Positions 10,266 through 20,459 of a DNA stretch of 64,000 nt are shown here, one piece after another. The first letter of the stretch is position 1, and the number at the start of each line of letters is the position of its first letter. The notes beneath the pieces were generated by a model that was given only the letters and a program-made list of their open reading frames with translations, ran no database searches and was not told the origin of the DNA. Source of the DNA: Nitrospirota bacterium (GTDB lineage Bacteria; Nitrospirota; JACRHJ01); assembly GCA_021784575.1 (NCBI GenBank), contig JAJYHX010000004.1, forward strand, positions 1-64,000, given 5' to 3'. The position numbers were made by a program, and so were the translations under genes.

Positions 10266-11786
10266 TTAATCATAATTCTTCAACACCGAAAGATGCCTTT
10301 TCCCTTCGTCCCAACTTACCAAAATTGCATTCATATTTAAAGCCTTTGCTGTCTTAGCATCGGCGAGAATTTCGGCGGCCTTGGATTCTCCTGGTCCTTG
10401 ACTGCTCCATATAAATTCAAGGCGATTACTTTTTTTTGTAACTGCTATAGGCCATACATGTTTGCCAGGCTTGGATAATAATTGACCAATACTATTGAAT
10501 CCCCAATAAGAAAAACGCGCTCCTTTATAAAATTTCGGTGGATCGATAATAAAAACCGCTTCGTCCCTACGTGCGTGGACAGCAATATCGTTCAAGTCAT
10601 TATAGACGGTCCTCATCCTTACGGATGCTCCCACCCATGCTTTGTTGTTGTTGTATAACATAAAGCCGTAGAGACTAAAAATTATCACCGTTAAAAAAAT
10701 AACCCTTGGCGAATATACCGAGGCGCCATTTACCGCACCCATCAACAGCCAGGACACAAGAATGCAAAAACCCCCGGATGCCAGATACAAGTATCTGGAA
10801 TTCCACATATCTTTCCCAATTTCAAGTATGCCAATATATGGCAAGCACGTAACCAACATCAAAAATAGAGAAAATAGCAGTATCCTATAATTTTCCCATA
10901 TTTCATTTCGCCGGATAACCAGCAATAGTACTAAGGCGGCGGACGAAAACCAGAAAATATACAAGGAACCGCTTGTGAAGATTTTTCTGTCGACGGGATA
11001 TATAAAATTAACCGGGTTTCTGATAAACAGCGTTTTTAAAAAATCTGTTTTGTTGGTATGTAAAATAATACCGTGATCTCCTAATCCGCCAAACATAATA
11101 AACCGGAACATGAAATAAAATACCAATAAGATAAAGAACGGCAAGTGGGTCTTTATCCTAGTTTTTAAACCCGTATTCTTTCCCCATAGGAAATCATAAA
11201 AAAGAAGAACCACCGGCAAGACAACGCTCGCTTCAAAGGAAGCGATGGCCAGTATTATGAACAGTACAGTTGCGCCGTAATAAACGGCTTTCCCCTTCTT
11301 CAGATAACCTTCAAAGGTTATAAGACCTGCAAGGAAAAAAAAGGTGCTGAGCAGGATATTGTTGGCGCACAACCAGGAGGCCGGCTCGGCATGTAAAGGA
11401 CTAAGCGCGAACAGCAAGCCCGCAAAAAAGCTCATTTGCTTATTCCCGGTGATATTTAAAACCACCCAAAAAAGGAGAATCGCATTAAGGCAGTTAAGCA
11501 ATACGTTTACCAGATGCGAGAGCGCGGGCCGCATACCAAAAATAAGATACTGGATTTTCCATAAAACTTCCGCGAGGGGGTGATAGCGGACAAGATCGTT
11601 TTTCGGAACATAATTTTGAACGAAACCGGCCAACAACGGTAGATGAATACTCCTTAAAAGAAAATTAAAATCCTCGCCTAAATAAAACCCTTTGGCAATC
11701 ACCTCCCAATACGGAATAATCCCAAGGGTTATTATTACGATAACATAAAAAATTATACGCCCATCTCTCTCTTTTACCTTATCCAC
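10266..11786 (-). CDS. Polytopic membrane protein, GT-C/O-mannosyltransferase-like
   Basis: Multiple TM helices; probable GTG start at 11786 (VDKVKERDGRIIFYVI), overlapping the end of the GT2 gene by 13 bp. Confidence 0.55.
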   Translation of the reverse strand: MDKVKERDGRIIFYVIVIITLGIIPYWEVIAKGFYLGEDFNFLLRSIHLPLLAGFVQNYVPKNDLVRYHPLAEVLWKIQYLIFGMRPALSHLVNVLLNCLNAILLFWVVLNITGNKQMSFFAGLLFALSPLHAEPASWLCANNILLSTFFFLAGLITFEGYLKKGKAVYYGATVLFIILAIASFEASVVLPVVLLFYDFLWGKNTGLKTRIKTHLPFFILLVFYFMFRFIMFGGLGDHGIILHTNKTDFLKTLFIRNPVNFIYPVDRKIFTSGSLYIFWFSSAALVLLLVIRRNEIWENYRILLFSLFLMLVTCLPYIGILEIGKDMWNSRYLYLASGGFCILVSWLLMGAVNGASVYSPRVIFLTVIIFSLYGFMLYNNNKAWVGASVRMRTVYNDLNDIAVHARRDEAVFIIDPPKFYKGARFSYWGFNSIGQLLSKPGKHVWPIAVTKKSNRLEFIWSSQGPGESKAAEILADAKTAKALNMNAILVSWDEGKRHLSVLKNYD

Positions 11787-12637
11787 CGGTCTCTCCTGAC
11801 CATGACATCCGTGATTAGACCGATGAAGCCTATCTGGAACCCGAGCAGGACGGCAAGCAGTCCCGCCTCCGTGACCCTGTGAAAGCGGACAAGCGTTACT
11901 ATGACATGGTATATCCCTACTGCAAGAAAAAGGAGACTTGTAGGCAGGAAGACCTTCAGGGGATTGAAATAGCATATCACCCGGATTATGAGCAGGAAGA
12001 AGTTCGAAAAGTCCTTTATCGGCCTTATCTTGGACTTGCCCCTCGCGCGGACGAGGTAGTTTATGGGTATGTATTTTACGTTATATCCGTCGGAGAGCAG
12101 GGCGAGCGTTATGGTGGTGGTGAATGAAAAGCCGGATGGCAGAAGGTGAAAATATTTTATAGCCAGTTCTTTTCTAAACGCCCGGAGGCCGGAGTTAAGG
12201 TCGGGTATCTTCGTCTCGGAAAGATAATCCGCAAGCTTCTTTAAGATAAATTTCGCCGGGCGGCGAAAAAGCGGGATATTCACGTCCCTGCCGGTCCTTG
12301 CGCCGACGACCATGTCGTAGCCTTCATCCATGCCGGATAGAAGCTCCGGTATCATCTCCGGCGGATACGTCCCGTCCGCGTCCATTATGACGATGACATC
12401 GCCCTTGGCGCTTCTTATGCCGGTCTTGAGAGACGCCCCATATCCCTTGTTCTCCGGGTGCGTGAGGATTAGCGCACTCTGGCCCACGAGCTTCGCGGCG
12501 GTGCCGTCGGATGAACCGTCGTCCACAACGATTATCTCGTATTCAGAGCCGGATTTGGCAAGTGTTTCGTGTATCTTGCCTACGACGTCCCTTATAGACC
12601 CGGCCTCGTTGTATGCCGGTATGATTATGCTTACCAT
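11774..12637 (-). CDS. Family 2 glycosyltransferase (dolichol-phosphate mannosyltransferase-like) with C-terminal TM helices
   Basis: MVSIIIPAYNEAGSIRDVV, VVDDGSSDGT, IMDADGTYPPE. Confidence 0.88.
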   Translation of the reverse strand: MVSIIIPAYNEAGSIRDVVGKIHETLAKSGSEYEIIVVDDGSSDGTAAKLVGQSALILTHPENKGYGASLKTGIRSAKGDVIVIMDADGTYPPEMIPELLSGMDEGYDMVVGARTGRDVNIPLFRRPAKFILKKLADYLSETKIPDLNSGLRAFRKELAIKYFHLLPSGFSFTTTITLALLSDGYNVKYIPINYLVRARGKSKIRPIKDFSNFFLLIIRVICYFNPLKVFLPTSLLFLAVGIYHVIVTLVRFHRVTEAGLLAVLLGFQIGFIGLITDVMVRRDRWIR

Positions 12638-12657
12638 TTAAGAGCTTCCCGCTTGTA

Positions 12658-13206
12658 TTAATCTATTTTTAACCCCGCCCGGCTATGCGGCTTATCCGGC
12701 GCTGCCAGGCCTTCTTTTCTTTTTCTGTAATATTTTATACCGAAATATGCCGCGAAATAAGATATTACAGAGGCCACAACCCCCGCGGCAGTTGTCCCGA
12801 ATCCGAATGCATACGCATAGGGTTTGAACTCCCTGATAAAGCCCCTCCAGAAGGCTATTTCCCAGACCTCGTGCCTGGCTGTCCGGCCCAGGAACTGCGC
12901 CGTGATATGGCTGTAGTTCATCGGTGGAATATCGAAACCCATATTTCGCATGGCCGATACCGTAAGCCATGTCGGCACAATATAAACGAAGGCTATCGTC
13001 CAGGGGTTGTTCACGAACGTCCCGGTAAGGGCTACAACCTTGTTCAGCCGGAATAGCCACGCCAGAGTCAGGATTATTATCCAATGGATGCCGAGAAACG
13101 GCGAGAACGCAACAAACACGCCCACGGCGAACGACCTTGCAAGGTCGTGCGGCGTCTCATCCAGGTGCAGAATATGTCTTATGCCTTCTTTAAATTTCCC
13201 GGTCAT
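12658..13206 (-). CDS. DUF2062 domain membrane protein
   Basis: Pattern TPHDLARSFAVGVFVAFSPFLGIHWII...GTFVNNPWT. Confidence 0.8.
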   Translation of the reverse strand: MTGKFKEGIRHILHLDETPHDLARSFAVGVFVAFSPFLGIHWIIILTLAWLFRLNKVVALTGTFVNNPWTIAFVYIVPTWLTVSAMRNMGFDIPPMNYSHITAQFLGRTARHEVWEIAFWRGFIREFKPYAYAFGFGTTAAGVVASVISYFAAYFGIKYYRKRKEGLAAPDKPHSRAGLKID

Positions 13207-14450
13207 TCGAAATGCTTGTAACCCTTTGCCTTAAGCGTTCTTCTTTTCCCCCCGGCTGATTCTATGTATGCCGAACCCGTCTCTAGCACCTCTCCGATCT
13301 TCGTGAATGTGACTTTGGCCCTTCTCCCAAGCGCAGCCATCAGGCGTTCTGTCGGTTGCCGTCCGCGCGTCGAAACTCCCTGCGCGCCGCGCCCTGCCCG
13401 TCCGACCGCCCGGCTTGCCTCCCCCCGACCCCTTGCCGTGAACAGAAGCTCGTAGTCCTCACCCCCGGAAAGCGCAATATCGAGCGCCCGTTCCCTGCCA
13501 GCATACGCCATGAGCTCCTCGGAAAGCGGCAATCTGTCTTCGTATATGACCGCCCCGGCGCCGGAAGCCTTCAGGATATGCAGCAGGTCGGAGGATATCC
13601 CGTCGCTTATGTCTATCATCGCGGTGGCGATTCCGGCCTTTCCGAGGAGCCTCCCGGCCTTGATGCGCGCCTGCGGCCTCAAGTGCCGGGAAAGGAGGTA
13701 TTGTCCGGCGCCCGCGTGACGGGGGCCAAGCGACTTCATTTCAACCTTCTCCCGGCGCTTCGCTCCACCCTCCCCCGCAGCCGGCCGGCCGGCCGCGGGC
13801 GGGGAGGACAAACACATACCCGCCTTCAGAATTTCCAATCCCGCCGCGCTGTCTCCAAGCGTCCCGGTAACCCATATCCCGTCCCCGGGCCTGGCATTCG
13901 ACCTCATCACGGCTCGGCCATGTTCCACACGGCCCGTTATGGAGATATTTATGAATATCGGCCCCGGAGTATTGGACGTATCTCCGCCCGCGAGCCTTAT
14001 ACCGGACTCCCGCCCGGCCTCATCCATACCCGAATACAACGCCCTGAGCTTCCGGAAGTCCATGCCTCCCGGCGCGGCTATTGAGACGAGGTAAAAAAGC
14101 GGCTCCCCGCCCATCGCGGCTATGTCGCTTAAGTTTGCCTGGAGGGCCTTGTATCCCAGGTCTTTGAGCCCGGTATAAGAAAGGTCGAAATGTATGCCTT
14201 CAACCAGCAAATCGGCGGAGGCAAGCAAATCGTATGGAGTTCCCGCACTCCCTTTTTTGCCGCCTCCCGCCTCTCCAGCACCCTTGCCGCCGCCCCATCT
14301 GAAGACCGCGGCATCGTCTCCTATGCCCGCCAGGAGCCTGAATCCCGGACGGCTCCTGCGTCCTTTTTCATCCGGAGCCCGGCCTCCGAAGGCGTCAGCT
14401 ATTTTATCGATAGCCCCAAACTCGCCGAGAGTCCGTAAAGTTGGGGTCAT
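13203..14450 (-). CDS. thiL: Thiamine-monophosphate kinase
   Basis: [59 protein letters not shown]. Confidence 0.9.
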   Translation of the reverse strand: MTPTLRTLGEFGAIDKIADAFGGRAPDEKGRRSRPGFRLLAGIGDDAAVFRWGGGKGAGEAGGGKKGSAGTPYDLLASADLLVEGIHFDLSYTGLKDLGYKALQANLSDIAAMGGEPLFYLVSIAAPGGMDFRKLRALYSGMDEAGRESGIRLAGGDTSNTPGPIFINISITGRVEHGRAVMRSNARPGDGIWVTGTLGDSAAGLEILKAGMCLSSPPAAGRPAAGEGGAKRREKVEMKSLGPRHAGAGQYLLSRHLRPQARIKAGRLLGKAGIATAMIDISDGISSDLLHILKASGAGAVIYEDRLPLSEELMAYAGRERALDIALSGGEDYELLFTARGRGEASRAVGRAGRGAQGVSTRGRQPTERLMAALGRRAKVTFTKIGEVLETGSAYIESAGGKRRTLKAKGYKHFE

Positions 14451-16804
14451 TTCAGAAGTGCTATTTCGAGCACCTCGTCCATGTGCTCGACGAATTTTAT
14501 CTCAAGGCTTTTACGGACGAGTTTCGGGATGTCTTCTATGTCCTTGGCGTTTCTTTTCGGGACTATCACCGTTTTTATGCCCGCGCGCCTCGCGGCGAGG
14601 GTTTTCTCCTTAAGGCCGCCGATGGGTAGAACCCTGCCCCGCAGCGTAATCTCGCCGGTCATGGCGACATCCTTGCTTATCGGCCTGCCGGTAAGAGCGG
14701 AGGTAAGCGCGGTTCCCATCGTTACGCCCGCGGACGGCCCGTCTTTCGGTATGGCCCCAGCCGGGACGTGGATATGAAGGTCGGTCTTGCCGAAGACGTC
14801 TTCCTTTATGCCGAGGGAAGGAGCCTTGGAGCGGACATAGGAGAGCGCGGCCTGCGCGGACTCCTTCATAACCTCTCCCAGGTGGCCGGTCAGGGTAAGG
14901 CTGCCCTTGCCTTTCATCGTCGTGGCCTCTATGAAGAGTATATCCCCGCCCGTCTCCGTCCAGGCAAGCCCCGTCGCCACACCAACCTCGTCCTTTTCCC
15001 GCTCTTCCTCCGGCAGGAACCGTGGCGTGCCGACATACTTGTGCAGTTCCTTGGGCGTAATGTGTATCGGGCCTTTTTTGCCCTCTGCAATCTTCCTGGC
15101 CACCTTCCTGCATATGTTTGCGACCTCGCGCTCAAGGTTCCTTAAGCCGGATTCCCTTGTATACTGGGATATGAGCTGGGTTAGGGCCTGGTCGGAGATT
15201 ATGATGTCTTTCTCCGTCACACCGTTCTCCTTGAGCTGACGCGGTATCAGATATTTCAGCGCGATTCCCTTTTTTTCCTCTTCCGTGTAGCCCGCGAGGT
15301 GTATGGTCTCCATCCTGTCCTTCAGGGCCGGGATTATGGGATCGGCCAGGTTCGCGGTGGTGATGAACATGACGTTGCTCAGGTCGAACGGCACAGCGAG
15401 GTAGTGGTCTACAAAAGCAAAGTTCTGCTCCGGGTCGAGGACTTCGAGCAGGGCAGCGGACGGGTCTCCCCGGAAGTCCGCTCCGACCTTGTCCACCTCG
15501 TCGAGCATGAAGACGGGGTTATTCGTGTTGCACTGCCTAATACCCTGAATAATCCTGCCCGGAAGCGCCCCGACGTAAGTCCTTCTGTGCCCGCGTATCT
15601 CGGCTTCGTCACGGATCCCGCCCAGGGACATCCTGAAGAACTCGCGCCCAAGCGCCCTGGCGATGGATTTCCCAAGGGACGTCTTGCCCACGCCCGGCGG
15701 CCCGACGAAGCAGAGTATGGGGCCTTTCAGCTTCTCTTTTAGCTTCCTGACGGAGAGGTATTCGAGTATCCTGTCTTTTACCTTCTCCAGGTCGTAGTGG
15801 TCCTCGTCGAGTATTTTCTTCGCGGCGGCAATGTCTAAGTTGTCCTGCGTGCTCCTTGCCCAGGGAAGTTCGGCCAGCGTCTCTATGTAGGAGCGTATGA
15901 CGGCGGACTCGGCGGCGTCCGGGTGCATCCTCTCGAGGCGCTTGAGCTGCTTCTCCGCCTCGGCCATGACCTTCTCCGGCATCTTCGCTTCTTCCACCTT
16001 TTTTCTAAGGTCATTAAGTTCCTCGGTGCGCTCGTCCGTGTCGCCAAGCTCCTTCTGGATGGCCTTCAGCTGTTCCCGGAGGAAATACTCTCTCTGGCTC
16101 TTGTCTATCTCGCCCCTGGCCGACGCCTGTATCTTCTGCTGCATCGTCAGGACTTCGAGCTCCTTCGAGATTATCTCGTTTACTTTTGTCAGCCGCTCCC
16201 TGGAGTCCGTAATCTCAAGGACTTCCTGGGCTGTCTCGACCTTAAGACCGAGGTTCGAGGCGACAAGGTCTGCAAGCTTGCCGGGGTCATCGATGTTTTC
16301 CACTATGACCATGATGTCCGGCAGGAGCATCTTGCCAAGAGAGATCATCTTCTCAAGCTGCTCCTTGACGTTTCGCATCAGGGCCTCAACCTCAAGCGTC
16401 AGCTTCTGCTCCTTCGGCTCCACGACCTTCTCGATGTTAACAAGGAAATAAGGTTCGGTCTGAACGTATGTGTTGATTTTAGCCTTGGACATGCCCTGGA
16501 CGAGTATCTTAACCCGCCCGTCCGGGAGCTTCAGCATGCGCATTATCATTCCTACCGTGCCGACATCATAGAGGTCTTTAGGCTCCGGGTTTTCGGTGTT
16601 CAGGTCCCTCTGCGCCACAAGCAGGATGAGCCTGTTGCCGGACAGGGCGTCGTCGATAGCCTTTATGGACATGTCCCTGCCGACAAAGAGCGGGAGTATC
16701 ATGTACGGGAAGATAACGATGTCCCGTATGGGCAGAAGGGGAAGCCTGTCCGGTATCTCTACCTGCTGCTGTTCTTCCTGGAGTTGTTCGCTTTGTTCGG
16801 CCAC
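14447..16804 (-). CDS. lon: ATP-dependent protease Lon
   Basis: [29 protein letters not shown] and [15 protein letters not shown] catalytic motif; 785 aa. Confidence 0.98.
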   Translation of the reverse strand: MAEQSEQLQEEQQQVEIPDRLPLLPIRDIVIFPYMILPLFVGRDMSIKAIDDALSGNRLILLVAQRDLNTENPEPKDLYDVGTVGMIMRMLKLPDGRVKILVQGMSKAKINTYVQTEPYFLVNIEKVVEPKEQKLTLEVEALMRNVKEQLEKMISLGKMLLPDIMVIVENIDDPGKLADLVASNLGLKVETAQEVLEITDSRERLTKVNEIISKELEVLTMQQKIQASARGEIDKSQREYFLREQLKAIQKELGDTDERTEELNDLRKKVEEAKMPEKVMAEAEKQLKRLERMHPDAAESAVIRSYIETLAELPWARSTQDNLDIAAAKKILDEDHYDLEKVKDRILEYLSVRKLKEKLKGPILCFVGPPGVGKTSLGKSIARALGREFFRMSLGGIRDEAEIRGHRRTYVGALPGRIIQGIRQCNTNNPVFMLDEVDKVGADFRGDPSAALLEVLDPEQNFAFVDHYLAVPFDLSNVMFITTANLADPIIPALKDRMETIHLAGYTEEEKKGIALKYLIPRQLKENGVTEKDIIISDQALTQLISQYTRESGLRNLEREVANICRKVARKIAEGKKGPIHITPKELHKYVGTPRFLPEEEREKDEVGVATGLAWTETGGDILFIEATTMKGKGSLTLTGHLGEVMKESAQAALSYVRSKAPSLGIKEDVFGKTDLHIHVPAGAIPKDGPSAGVTMGTALTSALTGRPISKDVAMTGEITLRGRVLPIGGLKEKTLAARRAGIKTVIVPKRNAKDIEDIPKLVRKSLEIKFVEHMDEVLEIALLK

Positions 16805-16828
16805 TATGCTCTGGTCTCCTTTTTGTTT

Positions 16829-17272
16829 TTATTTCCGCTCGATTTTAATCCTTATCGGTTCTCCGCGCTTTTCCTTGACTTTCGGGAATGTTACGGTCAA
16901 AACACCCTTTTGATAGACGGCTTTTCCCTCCTTCGGGTTTATCGGGACGGCAATCCTGATTATCCTCCGAAACGGCTCGAATGACCGCTCCATGCAGAGG
17001 TAGTTCACTCTTTCGCTTTCGCAAAGCCTCTCGCGCTTAATCCCTTCGACGGTCAGGAAACCGTGGAATATGCAAATGCCTATCAGGGACGGGTCTATGC
17101 CGGGCAGGTCGACTTCCACGACCACGCCTTCCTTTGTTTCATAGAGGTCGAGAAGCGGCCCGGATGTCTCGCCGATGCCGGAGCTTTTCTCGTCCTCTTC
17201 TATAAGCCTCAGGAGATTTTTAAATTCCTCCCCTATAACGCTGGATGGAAAACCGGCTTTCTTTACCGCCAT
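16829..17272 (-). CDS. Hsp20/alpha-crystallin small heat shock protein
   Basis: PLLDLYETKEGVVVEVDLPGIDPSLI, FRRIIRIAVPI, YQKGVLTVTFPK. Confidence 0.88.
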   Translation of the reverse strand: MAVKKAGFPSSVIGEEFKNLLRLIEEDEKSSGIGETSGPLLDLYETKEGVVVEVDLPGIDPSLIGICIFHGFLTVEGIKRERLCESERVNYLCMERSFEPFRRIIRIAVPINPKEGKAVYQKGVLTVTFPKVKEKRGEPIRIKIERK

Positions 17273-17295
17273 TTAAACCTCCCGCACACAATCTA

Positions 17296-18177
17296 CTACA
17301 GGTTCAGTCCCTTTATATATTTTCTGAACTCGACGCCCAGGCTCTGGTCCTTGAGGGCATATTCCACCGTCGCCTTCAAAAACCCCAGCTTGTCCCCGGC
17401 ATCGTAGCGCGTTCCCCTGAACCTGCATGCATAGACGGGCCGCTCCTTGATCAACCCCTGGAGCCCGTCCGTAAGCTGTATCTCTCCGCCCTTGCCGGGC
17501 TTTGTCTCCTTTAAATGGCCGAAGATATCGGGCGTCAGCACGTACCGGCCTATTATGGCAAAATTCGACGGCGCTTTTCCCACGGAAGGCTTCTCAACCA
17601 TCTCCCGGACCTGATATACCCCGCGCTCCACTTCTATGGCATCTATTATGCCATAACTCGATACGGCTTCTTTCGGCACTTCGCATATCGCCACCACCGG
17701 AGAGCGGTATTTCTCGTAGACGTCCACGAGTTGTTTCGTGGCGGGCGTTTTTGCGTCTATTATGTCGTCTGAGAGTATAACTGCGAAGGGCTCGCCGTCG
17801 ATGGAAGGCTCCGAGCACAGCACCGCGTGGCCAAGCCCCAGAGCCTTTTTCTGGCGGATATAGGAGAAATTCACCATGTTCGATATCCTCTCCACCTCCG
17901 CCAGGAGCTTCAGTTTGTTCTTTTCCCTGAGCTCGTATTCAAGCTCGAAGGATATGTCGAAATGGTCTTCGATGGCCCGCTTTCCTCTGCCGGTGATGAT
18001 GATTACCTCATCCATCCCGGAGGCAACGGCCTCCTCCACGCCATATTGTATAAGCGGCTTGTCAACGAGGGGGAGCATCTCCTTCGGCGAGGCCTTGGTG
18101 GCCGGAAGGAACCGGGTGCCCAGGCCCGCGGCGGGGAAAACGGCCTTCCTTATCCTGCTCTTATTCTTCTCCCTCAA
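17296..18177 (-). CDS. galU: UTP-glucose-1-phosphate uridylyltransferase
   Basis: IRKAVFPAAGLGTRFLPATKASPKEMLPLVDKPLIQYGVEEAV. Confidence 0.97.
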   Translation of the reverse strand: MREKNKSRIRKAVFPAAGLGTRFLPATKASPKEMLPLVDKPLIQYGVEEAVASGMDEVIIITGRGKRAIEDHFDISFELEYELREKNKLKLLAEVERISNMVNFSYIRQKKALGLGHAVLCSEPSIDGEPFAVILSDDIIDAKTPATKQLVDVYEKYRSPVVAICEVPKEAVSSYGIIDAIEVERGVYQVREMVEKPSVGKAPSNFAIIGRYVLTPDIFGHLKETKPGKGGEIQLTDGLQGLIKERPVYACRFRGTRYDAGDKLGFLKATVEYALKDQSLGVEFRKYIKGLNL

Positions 18178-18274
18178 GAGGCTTTACCCTCCACAATCCG
18201 CCAAGGCCATTTCAGAGCACTGTAACGCTTAAGTTTAAATAAAACAAGAGTAAAAGTCAAACTTATTCAGTATA

Positions 18275-18871
18275 TTACTCCGCCAGTTTCTGGTATATCT
18301 CCCTCGCCTGGCGGATTGCGAGCGATACGTCGCCATCATTGTCGATAATCCACGAGGCGTATTTTTTCTTCTCGTCCAGAGGCATCTGCGCCTCCACTCT
18401 CAACACCGCTTCTTCAGGCTTCAGCCGGCAGTTCTTAATCAATCTGTCCACCTGCGTCTCTTTCCTGCACCACACCACAATCAGGCCGTCCATCCTGCGC
18501 CATACGCCCGATTCTATCAGGAGCGCGGCGTCGAATATTACAAGCGCGTCCGGTTCACTCTTCGTTATCTCATCCATAATTTCGGCCTCGCGGCGAAACA
18601 CTTCCGGATGCACCACGCCTTCCAGCCTGACTCGCTTCTCGGGGTTACGGAACACAATATCCCCCAAAGCCTTCCTGTCGATACGGCCGTCGGAGGAAAG
18701 TATTCTCCTCCCGAAGAGTTTCACGGTCGCCCGGTATGTCTCCGTCCCCGGCATAAGCGCCTCGCGCGCCAGCAAATCGGCGTCTATTATTCTCGCGCCC
18801 ATCTCGCCAAGTGCGCGGCTTATCGTGCTTTTTCCGGAGGCTATGCCCCCGGTGAGGCCGATTTTCTTCAT
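18275..18871 (-). CDS. coaE: Dephospho-CoA kinase
   Basis: MKKIGLTGGIASGKSTISRALGEMGARIIDADLLARE; start moved to ATG 18871. Confidence 0.93.
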   Translation of the reverse strand: MKKIGLTGGIASGKSTISRALGEMGARIIDADLLAREALMPGTETYRATVKLFGRRILSSDGRIDRKALGDIVFRNPEKRVRLEGVVHPEVFRREAEIMDEITKSEPDALVIFDAALLIESGVWRRMDGLIVVWCRKETQVDRLIKNCRLKPEEAVLRVEAQMPLDEKKKYASWIIDNDGDVSLAIRQAREIYQKLAE

Positions 18872-19009
18872 TCCCCGCCCCTCTTTTGCCGCCCCAAACA
18901 AGCCTTTTCTGCTACAATTATAACCCGATTTTATTCCCCGGTGTCAAAAATTCGGCATTGTGAAGTAGTATAATGTCTGATAAGATTCTTAAATCCTCAA
19001 GAAAGCATA

Positions 19010-20422
19010 ATGTGTAAAATCGTTTTTATATTCGCAGCCTTCATAGCCCTTTCTTCTCCGGCCCTTGCCGCGCCCTCGGTGCGCCAGAGGTTTAACCTCG
19101 GTTTCTCTCCTCCCCTGATAGCCGTCAGCCGGTTCAATTCCGGCGGCGAACTCCTTGCCGTCCAACTCTCGGCCAATGGCAGCCAGCCCGCCCGCGTTAT
19201 CGCTGTAAGCCGAAGAGGCGGGCTTAAGCTTGTCGAAGACCTCACGGACAAGAAAACCCTTACCGTCCCCGGCCCCAGGCTATGGATAGCTCGTGCCGGG
19301 CAAACCGGCGGGCCAAAAACCGGTCAACCCAAAAATAGTCTGCCGGTTGAGGCCGGTCTGCCGGCGACGCCGATCTCGAAGGAGCTTCCGGTTATCCGCC
19401 GCCGGGTATGGCTCGCCAAATCCGGCGAGTGCTATGCCGTCGCCTACTTTGCCTCCGGGGGGTGGTACGAGATCCGGTATATGGACAAGGACGGGAAACT
19501 GCTCTTTATAGCCGCGCCGAAGGACGATTACGGCCTAGCCTCCGTAATCATCTCCGACGACGGCTCACGCGTGCTCATAGACGACGAGACTCCGCCGTAC
19601 AGCATGACAAAACCCGGACAGAGGCTTTATCTCTACGATCGAAACGGCAAACTGCTTATGGACAGGGACGCGGGTGAAAACCTCGACGGCTGGCTCGATG
19701 CGCAGGACGGATTCATGGCGGCGGACGGGAGCTGTTTCGCCGCGCCGATGGGTATGGGGAAAAGGCAATGCTCCTCGATAGTCCTCCTGGACAAAAACGG
19801 AAAACAGATGTGGAAAGAGTCCTATTTCCCACGGCATATCATAGAAGGCTGTCTGGGCGGCCTCTTCCGCGTGCGCGGGGGAAATCTCTCGTTCATAAAC
19901 CTGATTGACAGGCAGGGCAACCTGAAGACTGTCGGGCGCAAAGGATACGGTTTTGAGCTTATGCTCTCAAAGGATGCAAAAAAGGCATATATGATGATGT
20001 TCAAGCCGTTCGACGTAAAAAACAGCGGCCTGACAAGGCAGATTAAGGCCATATTCCCAAAAGCGGAGGTCATTGCCGTGAACCTCCCGGAGCTTGCCGT
20101 CTCGGCCGGTAGACCGGCTTCAACCGGTAGACCGGCCTTGACCGGCGGCCGGGTTTCAGATCCCCAGCCGGCCCGGCCAAACAGCCTGGCTTCAGATATC
20201 AAGATAGCGCTTTCACCGGACGGGAAAAGCTTCATCTGCTACGCCAGCCGCGCTGCAATGGGTATGCAGGAAACCGTCATCCGGCTTTTCGGCGAAGACC
20301 AAACCTTGCTCTGGGAAAAATATTTCTTCCAGGCCGGGATTGTGCCAAAATTCACAGGCAGCCGGGATTTTCTACTGAAGTTCGGCTACCCCGTCAAAAG
20401 GCTCGCGTTCTTCTCGCCTTAG
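19010..20422 (+). CDS. Secreted beta-propeller/WD40-like hypothetical protein
   Basis: Signal peptide MCKIVFIFAAFIALSSPALA; repeats such as YLYDRNGKLLMDRDAGE and SIVLLDKNGKQMWKESY. Confidence 0.6.
   Translation: MCKIVFIFAAFIALSSPALAAPSVRQRFNLGFSPPLIAVSRFNSGGELLAVQLSANGSQPARVIAVSRRGGLKLVEDLTDKKTLTVPGPRLWIARAGQTGGPKTGQPKNSLPVEAGLPATPISKELPVIRRRVWLAKSGECYAVAYFASGGWYEIRYMDKDGKLLFIAAPKDDYGLASVIISDDGSRVLIDDETPPYSMTKPGQRLYLYDRNGKLLMDRDAGENLDGWLDAQDGFMAADGSCFAAPMGMGKRQCSSIVLLDKNGKQMWKESYFPRHIIEGCLGGLFRVRGGNLSFINLIDRQGNLKTVGRKGYGFELMLSKDAKKAYMMMFKPFDVKNSGLTRQIKAIFPKAEVIAVNLPELAVSAGRPASTGRPALTGGRVSDPQPARPNSLASDIKIALSPDGKSFICYASRAAMGMQETVIRLFGEDQTLLWEKYFFQAGIVPKFTGSRDFLLKFGYPVKRLAFFSP
19338..19365 (+). 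repeat. 28-bp palindromic mini-repeat, copy 1
   Basis: GTCTGCCGGTTGAGGCCGGTCTGCCGGC. Confidence 0.7.
20105..20132 (-). repeat. 28-bp palindromic mini-repeat, copy 2 (inverted)
   Basis: Reverse complement GTCTACCGGTTGAAGCCGGTCTACCGGC matches copy 1 at 25/28 positions. Confidence 0.7.
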
Positions 20423-20459
20423 CGGGTCGCAACCGGCTTGCCCACGCAATTTATTCCCC

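Noticed and set aside
13356-14084. 242-aa plus-strand ORF opposite thiL
   Set aside because: Low-complexity Arg/Pro-rich antisense frame, typical GC-skew artefact.
15923-16984. 353-aa plus-strand ORF
   Set aside because: Antisense shadow of lon/hsp20 in GC-rich DNA, with no recognisable domain.
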